Positions 33,542 through 41,721 of a DNA stretch of 64,000 nucleotides are shown piece after piece. A model generated the notes under the pieces. It saw only the letters and a program-made list of their open reading frames with translations, was not told the origin of the DNA and ran no database searches. The position numbers and the translations under genes are program-made. Position 1 is the stretch's first letter. Each line of letters starts with the position of its first letter. The DNA lies in the NCBI GenBank assembly GCA_965248905.1, contig CBDFKS010000007.1, forward strand, positions 1,674,001 to 1,738,000, written 5' to 3'. This stretch comes from CBDFKS01 sp965248905. Its GTDB lineage: Bacteria; Chloroflexota; Dehalococcoidia; Lucifugimonadales; JAGWBF01.

Positions 33542-34876
33542 TCATGGAGATGCCGCAGATCGAGCTTCGGGAGGCAGAGAGTCCTCCCAATGGGGAATTA
33601 GACGGCGGGAAGTTGTAGGCAGAGCTATGATGGAAAGGGTACCCAGCAAACTCATCACAAATGAGAGACCCACAGTGGCCGTGAAATCTCCGGTGAGGTC
33701 CCAAAGGAAACCACCTGCCCACGCGCCCAACGCCATGCCTATGCCTACTCCAAACATCTGCCATCCATATATTGTACCCAGAGGCGCATTACCATAGTAC
33801 TGGCGGTTGATGATGGGGAATGCGGTCATCTCACCACCCAAGCCAATTCCAAAAAAGACAGCAAAGAGGTAGAAGGCCCAGGTATCATTGGCCCCAAAGA
33901 GGATGAGCACGGGGATGGTCTGCAAAAAGAAGCATACGCCCATCACACCTTTGCTTCCCATGCGGTCGGCGGCTATCGGCACCAGAAACCTGGTTATGGT
34001 GCTGACAACACTAAGGGTAACGAAAACGCCGGCGGCCACTCCGCTAGACAAGCCACGGTCCACTGCCATGGCCACGATAAACACCAGGATAATGTTATGG
34101 CCGACACAACCCCAGAAATGGATGCCGATCAGGTTCCAAAAAGCGCCGGTGCTTTGCGCATGGTGAAGGAATACGCTGGTCCTGAGCTTACCAGCGGCGC
34201 CCTTCTGCAACCTCTGTATGGGCTCATCCTCAGAGGCGCCTAAGGGTCTTAGACCTATTTCCCCAGGTTCATTATGGAATGGCCTTATCAGTAGAAAGAG
34301 TAATGCGCCCCCAACTATACCCGGAATCCAGAAAGTCCATCTAAGGCCGAATTGATTTAAAAGGTAGACCACCCCCAGGATGGCAACCACGGTACCCAGG
34401 CCCATGGAGGCTTGTAACAACCCCATGGCCAAACCCAGGTGCTTTTTGAACCACATGGTGACAGACGCCGTCAGAGGTACTTGAAACATTGCCATTGCCG
34501 CGCTGAGTATGACGCCGAAATAAAGGTAGAACTGCCAGAGATGGTTCATAGTGCCCGTGAGCATCATACCGACGATGAACAGGAACGCTCCCACGACCAT
34601 CGTCCGCCGGATCCCGTACCTGTCACCAAGCCATCCCGCCAAGGGGCTAAACATTCCAGAAAAAATCCATTGAAGGGCGAAAGCGAAGCCTATGGCTCCG
34701 TAGCTCCATCCAAAGTTCTCCGGGTCTTCCAGGTACGGGACCAGCACGCTGGAGGCCATCCGGATGGAGCCGCTGGTGAGCCATAGTAGGGCGGCAAGTG
34801 CTACGATAACCCAGGCGTAATGTAGCCGGTGCGTCCCAATACGCACGCCATCGGTGCTGACGCTAACCTTGAGCAT
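33542..34876 (-). CDS. MFS transporter (oxalate/formate-antiporter-like)
   Basis: 444-residue inner-membrane carrier with about 12 hydrophobic segments. The first helix follows HRLHYAWVIVALAALLWL, and the cytoplasmic loop GWLGDRYGIRRTMV is the MFS signature between helices 2 and 3. The central loop (EIGLRPLGASEDEPIQRLQ) separates the halves. This arrangement fits the monocarboxylate/oxalate-formate antiporter group. It lies 77 bases upstream of the thiol dioxygenase gene on the same strand, so it may import or export a thiol, sulfinate or carboxylate of that pathway. Confidence 0.87.
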   Translation of the reverse strand: MLKVSVSTDGVRIGTHRLHYAWVIVALAALLWLTSGSIRMASSVLVPYLEDPENFGWSYGAIGFAFALQWIFSGMFSPLAGWLGDRYGIRRTMVVGAFLFIVGMMLTGTMNHLWQFYLYFGVILSAAMAMFQVPLTASVTMWFKKHLGLAMGLLQASMGLGTVVAILGVVYLLNQFGLRWTFWIPGIVGGALLFLLIRPFHNEPGEIGLRPLGASEDEPIQRLQKGAAGKLRTSVFLHHAQSTGAFWNLIGIHFWGCVGHNIILVFIVAMAVDRGLSSGVAAGVFVTLSVVSTITRFLVPIAADRMGSKGVMGVCFFLQTIPVLILFGANDTWAFYLFAVFFGIGLGGEMTAFPIINRQYYGNAPLGTIYGWQMFGVGIGMALGAWAGGFLWDLTGDFTATVGLSFVMSLLGTLSIIALPTTSRRLIPHWEDSLPPEARSAASP

Positions 34877-35072
34877 ATTAGTCCTGTGATTTCGGCGGCT
34901 GGATAGAGAGATAGTGGTTGAAGTCTTTGCCTATTATATCTGGAAGTGGCAAAACTTCGACGGCGCACGAAAGCCTACCGCCACCGCACCATCGTAGACC
35001 ATGGGCAGCGCCAGCACAAGGGTATGTGGTGGAGGGCAGGGCCTTTCGATTGTCTTTGATAGGGCGAGACTA

Positions 35073-35132
35073 CCGCTCATGGTGAGCTTGTCGAACCATG
35101 GGGACGCCCTTCGACTGGCTCAGGGCGAGCGG
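35073..35132. repeat. Short inverted-repeat element
   Basis: CCGCTC at 35073-35078 and GAGCGG at 35127-35132 bound an imperfect hairpin containing GGTGAGCTTGTCGAACCATG and CCCTTCGACTGGCTCAGGG. The left arm matches, in complement, the interior of the element at 28739-28857. The rest of 34877-35303 shows no gene. Confidence 0.55.
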
Positions 35133-35303
35133 AAAAATCTGCATCGGAGCAAGAATGGAAAGAACCTGGGTAGATGAAGGCTGCGATCGCGTAGTCCGCT
35201 TAGGCTCTGGGGACGGGCACGGTCGTGGGACGCATGGTTAAGATATCACAGAGGTCGATCTGACGCGGGTAAACAAGAGGCAGTGTGTCGATTCCTGCGG
35301 GAG

Positions 35304-35819
35304 TTAGTCTGCAGGATTTCCGGTCGCCTCAGGCATTGCGGTCACGTTTTTGAGCCAGGTCTGATGCTCGGTATGCCAGCTGTATCCCGCGTCTCGCAGT
35401 ACCTGCCCTATCGTCTTGGCACTGACCACGGGTGCGCCGTTCAAGGCTCTCCTCAGAGCGTGCTCAAGAGTAGATAAGGACCAAAAGCTAGACCGATCTA
35501 TTTCTCTCTGGACCTCCTCCAGGATAAGGTCTCGCTCCTCGGCACTGTATATCGGATGCCTGCCGGCGCCGGGCATGGTATCCAAAGCTGTCATCCCGCG
35601 TTCATGAAAGCGCCGAACTATCGTGGATACACCACTACTGCTACGCATTCGCGCGGTTCTCGCGGCCTCCGTAAATGATTGTCCGTTGGATACCGCCAGT
35701 AGCGCTCTAGCCCTTCTCATTCGTTCCACTCTGTCCACATCCGACGTTGCGATCCGCTCCAGCTCCGCCTTTTCCTCATTGGTAAGGAGCCGCAACGGCC
35801 TTTTCTGGTGCCTACCCAT
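35304..35819 (-). pseudogene. IS630-like transposase, N-terminal HTH part only
   Basis: 171-residue frame starting MGRHQKRPLRLLTNEEKAE, with two helix-turn-helix units (QSFTEAARTARMRSSSGVSTIVRRF and a winged part with GRHPIYSAEERDLI...WSLSTLEHALRR). This is the DNA-binding half of IS630-type transposases. The DDE catalytic domain that should follow is absent; the frame ends GNPAD and no continuation is recognisable downstream. It could be the first frame of a two-frame element whose second half is lost. It has a good ribosome site (AGGAGGAG). Confidence 0.65.
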
Positions 35820-36094
35820 CTGTCTTGAACTCCTCCTGAATCCCGATTTATGGCGATGTAATCCCCGGATAGTTCCGCTCTTATTATCGCTTCTCGAAAA
35901 TGATCAGGCGATTATCGTTTGCACTTTGTATGCAGCCTTAGACGATAAACGCTTTTAACATGGCAATAATCGACTTTTCGATATTAATTTTGATACTGAA
36001 GCCATTTACTGTCAAGAGATATTCTTTGATATACAGTATTGAAAAATCAAATGGAGAGATGATCTCACATTGCCCATGCCTATTTCAGAATCTA

Positions 36095-36217
36095 TCATGC
36101 TGGTTGCCACCAGCACCACCAAGGATGAAAAAGTCATTGCGAGGAGCGACAGCGACGAAGCAATCTCCCGTCTTGAGACTGCTTCGCTTCGCTCGCAAAG
36201 CCATTTTCGTAACAATT
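36095..36217. repeat. MITE-like repeat, copy 3 (partial/rearranged)
   Basis: It contains ATGCTGGTTGCCACCAGCAC and AAGGATGAAAA, the complement of the interior of copies 1 and 2. GTCATTGCGAGGAGCGAC then runs into AATCTCCC and ends near CATTTTCGTAACAATTCC. It therefore joins parts of two related repeats. It lies in the 35820-36375 intergenic region, whose 35930-36060 part is AT-rich and without a recognisable gene. Confidence 0.6.
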
Positions 36218-36310
36218 CCCAGTATTCCTTGACCTACAATCATATGGTACTTAATATGACGCCATGGATCTAACGATTTCACGTATCAACCAAGAAGATA
36301 TATCCAAACT

Positions 36311-36356
36311 CCCGCCTTCAGACGGGGGCATATATGCCACGGCCTTTAGGCTGTGG
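36311..36356. repeat. Two tandem hairpins upstream of the hydrolase gene
   Basis: CCCG-CCTTCAGA-CGGG (36311-36326) is followed by CCACGGCC-TTTA-GGCTGTGG (36337-36356). The second is close to the hairpin at 12537-12556. Such paired structures with TTTAG/TTCAG loops resemble subterminal hairpins of IS200/IS605-type elements, but no tnpA or tnpB gene is nearby. They lie just before the ribosome site of the alpha/beta hydrolase gene. Confidence 0.4.
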
Positions 36357-36375
36357 TGCATCTAAAGGAGGCCCC

Positions 36376-37167
36376 ATGACCGCTCAACCAGTTACCGATG
36401 ACTACGTATCGGTCCCCGAAGGCCGAATCCACTTTATGAAAGCGGGTAGCGGGCCGCCGGTGGCCCTACTCCACCCTCTGGGAACCTCGACATGGGCTTG
36501 GCATAGGGTCATGGAACCGTTGGGCCAACACTTTACCTGCTATGCCTTCGACATGCTCGGACACGGTCTATCGGAAAAGCCTAAAAGGGAATTCTCCATG
36601 CCCGACTTCGGCCTGACTTTGAATCAAGCCATGGAGACGTTGAATATCCCCAGAGCCCATGTCGTAGGGAACTCCGTCGGGGCACTCCTGGCCATCGAGC
36701 TAGCGGCCTCATATCCAAATAGAGTAGACAAGCTGGTGTTGGTAGGCGCCCCTGTCACCGACCCTCGCACCGCTTCCCAGGTCTTGGCCCAATCGGCTGA
36801 CGGCTACGACAGCCAGGGCCTTCCACGACCATTTACCCTAGAGAGTGCGAAGGCCGGAAACTCGTTCTTTAATCCCAAGCCCGAGTGGATAGAGGAGAAC
36901 AGTAAGACCAGAGCCCAAGCCGGGATATGGATGCTGAAGACAATGGAGGCACTGGCGTGGTACGACACCCTTTCGCGTCTGCCCAGCATTAATTCCAGTG
37001 CAACTTTAGTACTCTACGGTGAACACGACGTACTGATAGTGGCCGCTGATACCCTGGCATACAACATACCGAATGCGTCGAAGATAACGTTGCCCGGCGT
37101 GGGCCATATCCCTCAAATCGAGGGACCGGAGGCCTTTGTTTCGGCGGTAGTCGACTTCCTGAAATAA
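36376..37167 (+). CDS. Alpha/beta hydrolase
   Basis: 263-residue alpha/beta-fold hydrolase. The oxyanion segment is LLHPLGTSTWAW, the nucleophile is S100 in VVGNSVGALLA, the acid is Asp in YGEHDVLI and the base is His in GVGHIPQIEGP. The ATG at 36376 is preceded by AAAGGAGG. Its stop is one base before the native comF start at 37169, so hydrolase and comF were probably an operon before the IS insertion. The substrate is not predictable; esterase or C-C hydrolase roles are equally possible. Confidence 0.9.
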   Translation: MTAQPVTDDYVSVPEGRIHFMKAGSGPPVALLHPLGTSTWAWHRVMEPLGQHFTCYAFDMLGHGLSEKPKREFSMPDFGLTLNQAMETLNIPRAHVVGNSVGALLAIELAASYPNRVDKLVLVGAPVTDPRTASQVLAQSADGYDSQGLPRPFTLESAKAGNSFFNPKPEWIEENSKTRAQAGIWMLKTMEALAWYDTLSRLPSINSSATLVLYGEHDVLIVAADTLAYNIPNASKITLPGVGHIPQIEGPEAFVSAVVDFLK

Positions 37168-37168
37168 G

Positions 37169-37208
37169 ATGAAAGCCACCATCCTTCGACTTGGCCATAC
37201 TGCACTAG
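37169..37208 (+). pseudogene. comF: comF 5' fragment, cut off by IS insertion
   Basis: ATG at 37169 opens a frame reading MKATILRLGHTA and then Leu at CTA (37205-37207), where the IS begins. Removing the IS and one copy of CTAG joins it in frame to LDLLFPRQCPGCG at 38965 onward, giving a normal ComF N-terminus. The start is one base after the hydrolase stop codon. Confidence 0.85.
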
Positions 37209-38968
37209 GAGCCTGAGCAATTAGTCGTGTGGTGCCGGGGCACTGCTGTACTCGCGCGATTTCCGCAAGGAGCGACGCTTGGGTGGGGACAGGGAGTTCT
37301 TGTAGACTGGAGGTCCACGCTACGGAGGCGCCAATGTTTCGATCGTACGATCAAAGCCAACCATTCCTACTGCCCCCGAGTTTGCAGGACTTCGTGGATG
37401 AGAATCACCCTGCTCACCTGATCAATGACTTGGTGGACCAAGTGGATCTGAGTGCCCTGGAAGCGCGCTACGGAAACCTCGGCCAGCCCGCCTACCATCC
37501 GCGCCTGATGCTGAAGGTCATCCTGTACGGTTTCACCGTTGGGATATTCAGCTCTCGCAAACTCCAGCGGGCCTGCCAGGAGAACCTGGCCTTCAAGTAC
37601 CTGGCGGGCATGGAGACCCCGGTGTTCAGGACCTTCATCGAGTTCCGGCAGCGGCACCGGGACGATATGAAAGAGGTCTTCGTACAGACGGTGAAGCTGG
37701 CCCGCGCCTTAGGGCTGGCGCGGCTCGGTGCGGTGGCACTGGATGGTTCCAAGGTAGAGGCCGACACTTCCAAGCATAAGGCCATGAGCTACGGCCGCAT
37801 GCTGGAGGAGGAATCGAAGCTGAGGGTGGAAATTGAGCAGTTGCTCGAGGCGGCGCAGGCCACCGACGAGCAGGAGGACCAGGAATGCAGCCCCGATTCG
37901 GATGGCTACCGGGTGTCGGACGAACTGGCGCGGCGGGAACAGCGGCTGGAGAAGATCGAAGAGGCCAAGGCCGCCTTGGAGGAGCGGGAGAAGAGGGAAC
38001 ACCCCGACGAGCCGATCGACCCGAAGAAGCAGGTCTCCTTTGCGGACCATGATGCACGGTGCTTTAGCAAGCCGGGGGACGGGACTCGATACGTCTATAA
38101 TGCCCAGGCCGCAGTGGACATGGACAACCAGATCATCGTGTCGAACCATATCGAGGACTCGGTCAGTGACGCACACGCAGCCGAACCGATCCTGGCGCAC
38201 ATGGAGCAGGAGCTGGACCAGGTGCCCCGGGCGTTGGTGACTGACGCGGGCTACGGGAACCAGAACACGCTGGACAGTTGCCGGAAGCGGGGCGTGACGC
38301 CGGTGTGTGCCACGACCCGAGAGGGAAAAGAAGGTCAGGAGGTAGGCAAACTGGACCGCCTCAGCTACGACCGGGATCAGGACAGGTTTGTTTGCCCCCG
38401 CGGTCACACCTTCGCCTTTGCTCATGAGCATCCCACCAACGGGGCGAGAACATACAAGACGATGGAGCCCGTGGCCTGCACGTGTGGCCAGTACGAAGCC
38501 GCTGATGGTCGTGAAGTGATCAGCGTGGGCCAGGGTCACCTGGCCAAACGCGAACTCAAGCGGATTATGGACGGGACGGGCCATCGAGAGCTCTATCGTC
38601 GGCGCAAATGTACGGTAGAACCGGTGTTCGGGCAGATCAAGGTCGGCATGGGATTCCGGCGGTTCTGGTATCGGGGTAGGCAGAACGTGGGCAGCGAATG
38701 GAACCTGGTGTGCGCCGCGTTCAATGTTAAGAAGATCGCGGCCTTGCTGCCCATCCAGCGTCACCCGGTCAACCCGGAGCAGGCCGCTGGCGACGAGGGC
38801 GCGAACCGGTCCATTTCGAAGCTGCGACCGCTCATCTTCCTCTTCTTCAGCGGTCCCGTGGCGCGATTCATCCGATCAATCCGTCCACGGCCATCCGCGC
38901 GGTCTCCCTATTGCCCCACGCTGCTCGAGGCTCCCATGACCGGCATCACTAATTGCTCAGACTCCTAG
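37205..38968 (+). mobile_element. IS1182-family insertion sequence, complete, in comF
   Basis: About 1.76 kb element bounded by imperfect inverted repeats of 21 bp: left 37205-37225 (CTAGGAGCC...AATTAGT) and right 38948-38968, one mismatch. CTAG stands at both outer ends and is best read as a 4-bp target duplication (37205-37208 and 38965-38968), because deleting one copy with the element restores the comF frame. It contains one transposase gene filling most of its length. Confidence 0.88.
37334..38968 (+). CDS. IS1182-family transposase
   Basis: 544-residue DDE transposase, starting MFRSYDQSQPFLLPPSLQDF with GGAGG upstream. Domains: N-terminal region with QPAYHPRLMLKVILYGFTVG; first Asp in GAVALDGSKVEADTSKHKAM; a charged coiled insert (about residues 155-230); second Asp in ALVTDAGYGNQ; a Cys-containing segment (RFVCPRGH...CTCGQY); and the Glu region RRKCTVEPVFGQIK followed by MGFRRFWYRG. 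The coding sequence runs into the right inverted repeat: its last codons and the TAG are the terminal bases of the element. The frame is intact, so the element may be active. Confidence 0.94.
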   Translation: MFRSYDQSQPFLLPPSLQDFVDENHPAHLINDLVDQVDLSALEARYGNLGQPAYHPRLMLKVILYGFTVGIFSSRKLQRACQENLAFKYLAGMETPVFRTFIEFRQRHRDDMKEVFVQTVKLARALGLARLGAVALDGSKVEADTSKHKAMSYGRMLEEESKLRVEIEQLLEAAQATDEQEDQECSPDSDGYRVSDELARREQRLEKIEEAKAALEEREKREHPDEPIDPKKQVSFADHDARCFSKPGDGTRYVYNAQAAVDMDNQIIVSNHIEDSVSDAHAAEPILAHMEQELDQVPRALVTDAGYGNQNTLDSCRKRGVTPVCATTREGKEGQEVGKLDRLSYDRDQDRFVCPRGHTFAFAHEHPTNGARTYKTMEPVACTCGQYEAADGREVISVGQGHLAKRELKRIMDGTGHRELYRRRKCTVEPVFGQIKVGMGFRRFWYRGRQNVGSEWNLVCAAFNVKKIAALLPIQRHPVNPEQAAGDEGANRSISKLRPLIFLFFSGPVARFIRSIRPRPSARSPYCPTLLEAPMTGITNCSDS

Positions 38969-39618
38969 ACCTGTTATTCCCTCGCCAGTGTCCAGGGTGC
39001 GGCGAAGAGGGAAGCTACCTCTGCTCCTCATGCGAAGCCAATTCGCGTCGGTTTCAGCCTCCGTATTGCCTAATATGCGCCCAGACCGTGCAGTCCAGCA
39101 CCATATGTTGGCAATGCGCCCTGGTGAGGCCGGCCATCGATGGAATCCGAGCCCCCTATCTGATGGAGGGCGCCATTCGAGAAGCCATCCACGAACTGAA
39201 GTACAGTAATTTAAGGGCTTCCGCTCCACGTCTTGGAGAGCTATTAGGCCAATGGCTGGAATCAAGCTCAATTCCAGGAGACTCTTTGGTACCAGTCCCC
39301 CTGCACAAGCGCCGTCTTCGAATGCGCGGATACAATCAGTCTGCGCTGCTGGCGAAAGAGGTGGCCCGCAGAACCGGTTTGGCCGTGGCAGAGGAGCTTA
39401 TCGTTCGGACCAGAGATACACAACCACAAGTATCTCTATCCCACGAAGAGAGGATACGAAACGTAGAAGGCAGCTTCGGATGTAATGGCGGGGCTTATGG
39501 AGGCAACTTCATTCTGGTGGACGATGTGGTTACAACGGGCAGCACTCTTTTGGCCTGCGCTACGGCCTTGAAAGCCTCGGGCGCTTCGTCAGTCTGGGGC
39601 ATCGCCCTGGCCAGATAG
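38953..39618 (+). CDS. comF: ComF-family phosphoribosyltransferase, 5' end replaced by IS
   Basis: 222 codons from an in-frame TTG inside the IS right end. The body starts LDLLFPRQCPGCGEEGSYLC with a four-Cys zinc site (CPGC...CSSC, CLIC...CWQC). It ends in the PRT domain with VPVPLHKRRLRMRGYNQS and the PRPP loop FILVDDVVTTGSTLL. ComF proteins support DNA uptake in competent bacteria, but are also common elsewhere with unknown roles. The native first 12 codons lie at 37169-37204, left of the IS. The TTG follows a TAA directly and could allow re-initiation after transposase translation, giving an N-terminus LLRL before LDLL; expression is uncertain. Confidence 0.85.
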   Translation: MLRLLDLLFPRQCPGCGEEGSYLCSSCEANSRRFQPPYCLICAQTVQSSTICWQCALVRPAIDGIRAPYLMEGAIREAIHELKYSNLRASAPRLGELLGQWLESSSIPGDSLVPVPLHKRRLRMRGYNQSALLAKEVARRTGLAVAEELIVRTRDTQPQVSLSHEERIRNVEGSFGCNGGAYGGNFILVDDVVTTGSTLLACATALKASGASSVWGIALAR

Positions 39619-39702
39619 CTCTTTGGTCAACACCGGGCCGGGCCTAAAATCCGTACTGCCTTAGCCACTGCTTGGGCCAGCAGCAAACCGCAAGAACAGC
39701 GC

Positions 39703-40197
39703 CTAGGTCTCGAAGAACTCTCCGAAGAGCTGAACGTTCTGGCGCCTTATCAGCGCTCCCAAAGCACGAAGTACTGCTGCTGCCCCTTGCGGATACGTCA
39801 TTATGAACTTCAAGAACTCAGTTCGCTCGAGGGTAAGGGTAGCAGTACGTGCCAAGGCCATAGCGCTGGCGGTCCGCAAGCCGGTGTCTAGAAGGGCCAG
39901 CTCTCCAAAGTAGTCTCCAGATTTGAGCAGTGTGAGGGGGGCCTCCTCACCCGACTCCGCAGGCATATATATCTTCACCGAGCCGGCGGCAATGACGTGT
40001 AAGTCAGTACCGGGATCGTCCTTATGAAAGATGACTGTGCCTGCTTCGTAGGTGCTCAGGTTCATCCGGGACGCCACTCCGGCCAGCTCAGTAGCAGGCA
40101 GAAACTCGAACAGAGGCACCCTCTGCAACAAATTGAGGATGGCCGACGATCCTGCCGCCTGTTGCCCGCGATTTGAGCTGCTTTGGGGCGTCGTCAT
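39703..40197 (-). CDS. Cyclic nucleotide-binding domain protein
   Basis: 164-residue protein with one cNMP-binding beta-barrel: VPLFEFLPATELAGVASRM, YEAGTVIFHKDDPGTDLHVI, and the phosphate-binding cassette GDYFGELALLDTGLRTASAMA. The cassette has the E and R that contact cyclic nucleotide in CRP. No helix-turn-helix follows; the C-terminus is a short helix (GALIRRQNVQLFGEFFET). It is therefore not a CRP-type DNA-binding regulator by itself. The first 18 residues are Ser/Gln-rich. GGGAG precedes the ATG. Confidence 0.87.
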   Translation of the reverse strand: MTTPQSSSNRGQQAAGSSAILNLLQRVPLFEFLPATELAGVASRMNLSTYEAGTVIFHKDDPGTDLHVIAAGSVKIYMPAESGEEAPLTLLKSGDYFGELALLDTGLRTASAMALARTATLTLERTEFLKFIMTYPQGAAAVLRALGALIRRQNVQLFGEFFET

Positions 40198-40412
40198 CGC
40201 TTTGCTCCCTTAACGCTCGGCTGCACAGGCTCATTCTATAGAGGCCAGGTTTCACCAGTCAAGGGTGCTACCTAATCTCACACCGGACGCAATAATTTAT
40301 ATTACAGTCTTAAGGGCTTCGTTGACCACCTGGACTGTTTCTATCAAGGAGCACGATTCGGCCTGATTGGGACACACCTGTGTCTAACTTGCCATTGGAT
40401 TCGGGCCACACC

Positions 40413-41639
40413 TTACGCTAGCGAGGCTTCCAGTTGAAAAGACTCGGTGGCGAGGCTCGTGATATACGAACCGATGGAAAGGGAAGAGGTAGCTCCGGGA
40501 GAGGGGGCGTTAAGCACATGGATGGCGCCGGGGCTTTGCTGGATACTGAAATCGTCTAGCATCCGGCCCTTTCGGTCCACTGCCTGGGCGCGGACCCCCG
40601 ACCCGCCATGAGTCAGATCTGTATCCTGGACCTCGGGAATCAAACGCTGAAGGTCGCGCAGGAACACTCCCTTACTCAGTGAGCGATGTATCTCGCCCAG
40701 TCCGGTCTTCCAATACTTCATAGCGACAGACCAGAAACCAGGGTAGCTAAAGGTGTCAAGCATTTCCGAAATGTTCAAGTTAGTCTTCTTATATCCCTCG
40801 CGGGCAAGAGCTAGCACGGCATTGGGCCCCGCTTCCACCTGTCCGTGCATGTTCCTGGTAAAGTGAACTCCAAGGAATGGGAACTTGGGATTAGGTACGG
40901 GATATATTAGCGCTTTTACTAGATGTTGACTTTTTGAGCTGAGGGTATAGTACTCTCCCCTGAAGGGTATGATCCTTACATCGGGAGTGACGCCCATCAT
41001 TCGTGCGACGTGATCGGCGTAAAGCCCCGCGCAGTTTATCAGGTATTTGGATTCCACACTGCCCTTTGTAGTCTCCAAGGCCATGGAACCCTGAGACCTG
41101 ATCATATCGATCAGACGGCTGCCGGTGAAAATGTCGCCTCCGGCGATACGTATCTTATCCGCGAATGCGTTGGCTACTGCTGTATAATCCACCGTTCCCG
41201 TTCCTGGCGCATAAAGGGCCTTTATGCCCGCTGCATAAGGCTCAATCTCCTTTAGCCTTTCGGGTCCTATCATCTCCAGGTTATCTACCCCGTTGGCGGT
41301 GCCTCGCTGGTAAAGGTCCTCTAAGCGGTCCAGCTCAGACTCATGAATGGCCACGATAACCTTGCCACACCGCAGGTATTCGATACCGTTATCCTGGCAG
41401 AACTGTACCAAGGAGTTCACGCCGCTCACGCAGAACTGAGCTTTCTGGGAGCCTGGTTTGTAGTAGATACCCGAGTGGATTACCCCGCTGTTGTGGCCGG
41501 TCTGATGAGCGGCTAGCTCATCTTCCTTCTCAATTACGCAAATCTGACACCTGGGGTATCGCTTCACGAGTTGCAAGCCGGTGGCCAGACCGATGATGCC
41601 ACCACCTATTATCGACACATCGTATTTTCGAGAATTCAT
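40413..41639 (-). CDS. lhgO: L-2-hydroxyglutarate oxidase
   Basis: 408-residue FAD enzyme oxidising L-2-hydroxyglutarate to 2-oxoglutarate. The FAD loop is VSIIGGGIIGLATGLQLVKR, then CVIEKED and the diagnostic HQTGHNSGVIHSGIYY. PNPKFPFLGVHFTRN and the C-terminal HVLNAPSPGATSSLSIG are also characteristic of LhgO/L2HGDH. GGAGACC precedes the ATG. The Ldh-type dehydrogenase gene lies 82 bases upstream on the same strand, so both may serve 2-hydroxy acid metabolism. Confidence 0.92.
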   Translation of the reverse strand: MNSRKYDVSIIGGGIIGLATGLQLVKRYPRCQICVIEKEDELAAHQTGHNSGVIHSGIYYKPGSQKAQFCVSGVNSLVQFCQDNGIEYLRCGKVIVAIHESELDRLEDLYQRGTANGVDNLEMIGPERLKEIEPYAAGIKALYAPGTGTVDYTAVANAFADKIRIAGGDIFTGSRLIDMIRSQGSMALETTKGSVESKYLINCAGLYADHVARMMGVTPDVRIIPFRGEYYTLSSKSQHLVKALIYPVPNPKFPFLGVHFTRNMHGQVEAGPNAVLALAREGYKKTNLNISEMLDTFSYPGFWSVAMKYWKTGLGEIHRSLSKGVFLRDLQRLIPEVQDTDLTHGGSGVRAQAVDRKGRMLDDFSIQQSPGAIHVLNAPSPGATSSLSIGSYITSLATESFQLEASLA

Positions 41640-41721
41640 AGAGGGTCTCCAAAGATGAGGGGGTTAGCACTCATAGGATTATCCACGTTGTAAGGCGTGA
41701 TAAAGAGGACGGTTTTTAATC

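Noticed and set aside
37709..38764. Long 351-codon open frame on the minus strand opposite the transposase
   Set aside because: It is a shadow of the high-GC transposase gene; the sequence has no recognisable domain or ribosome site.
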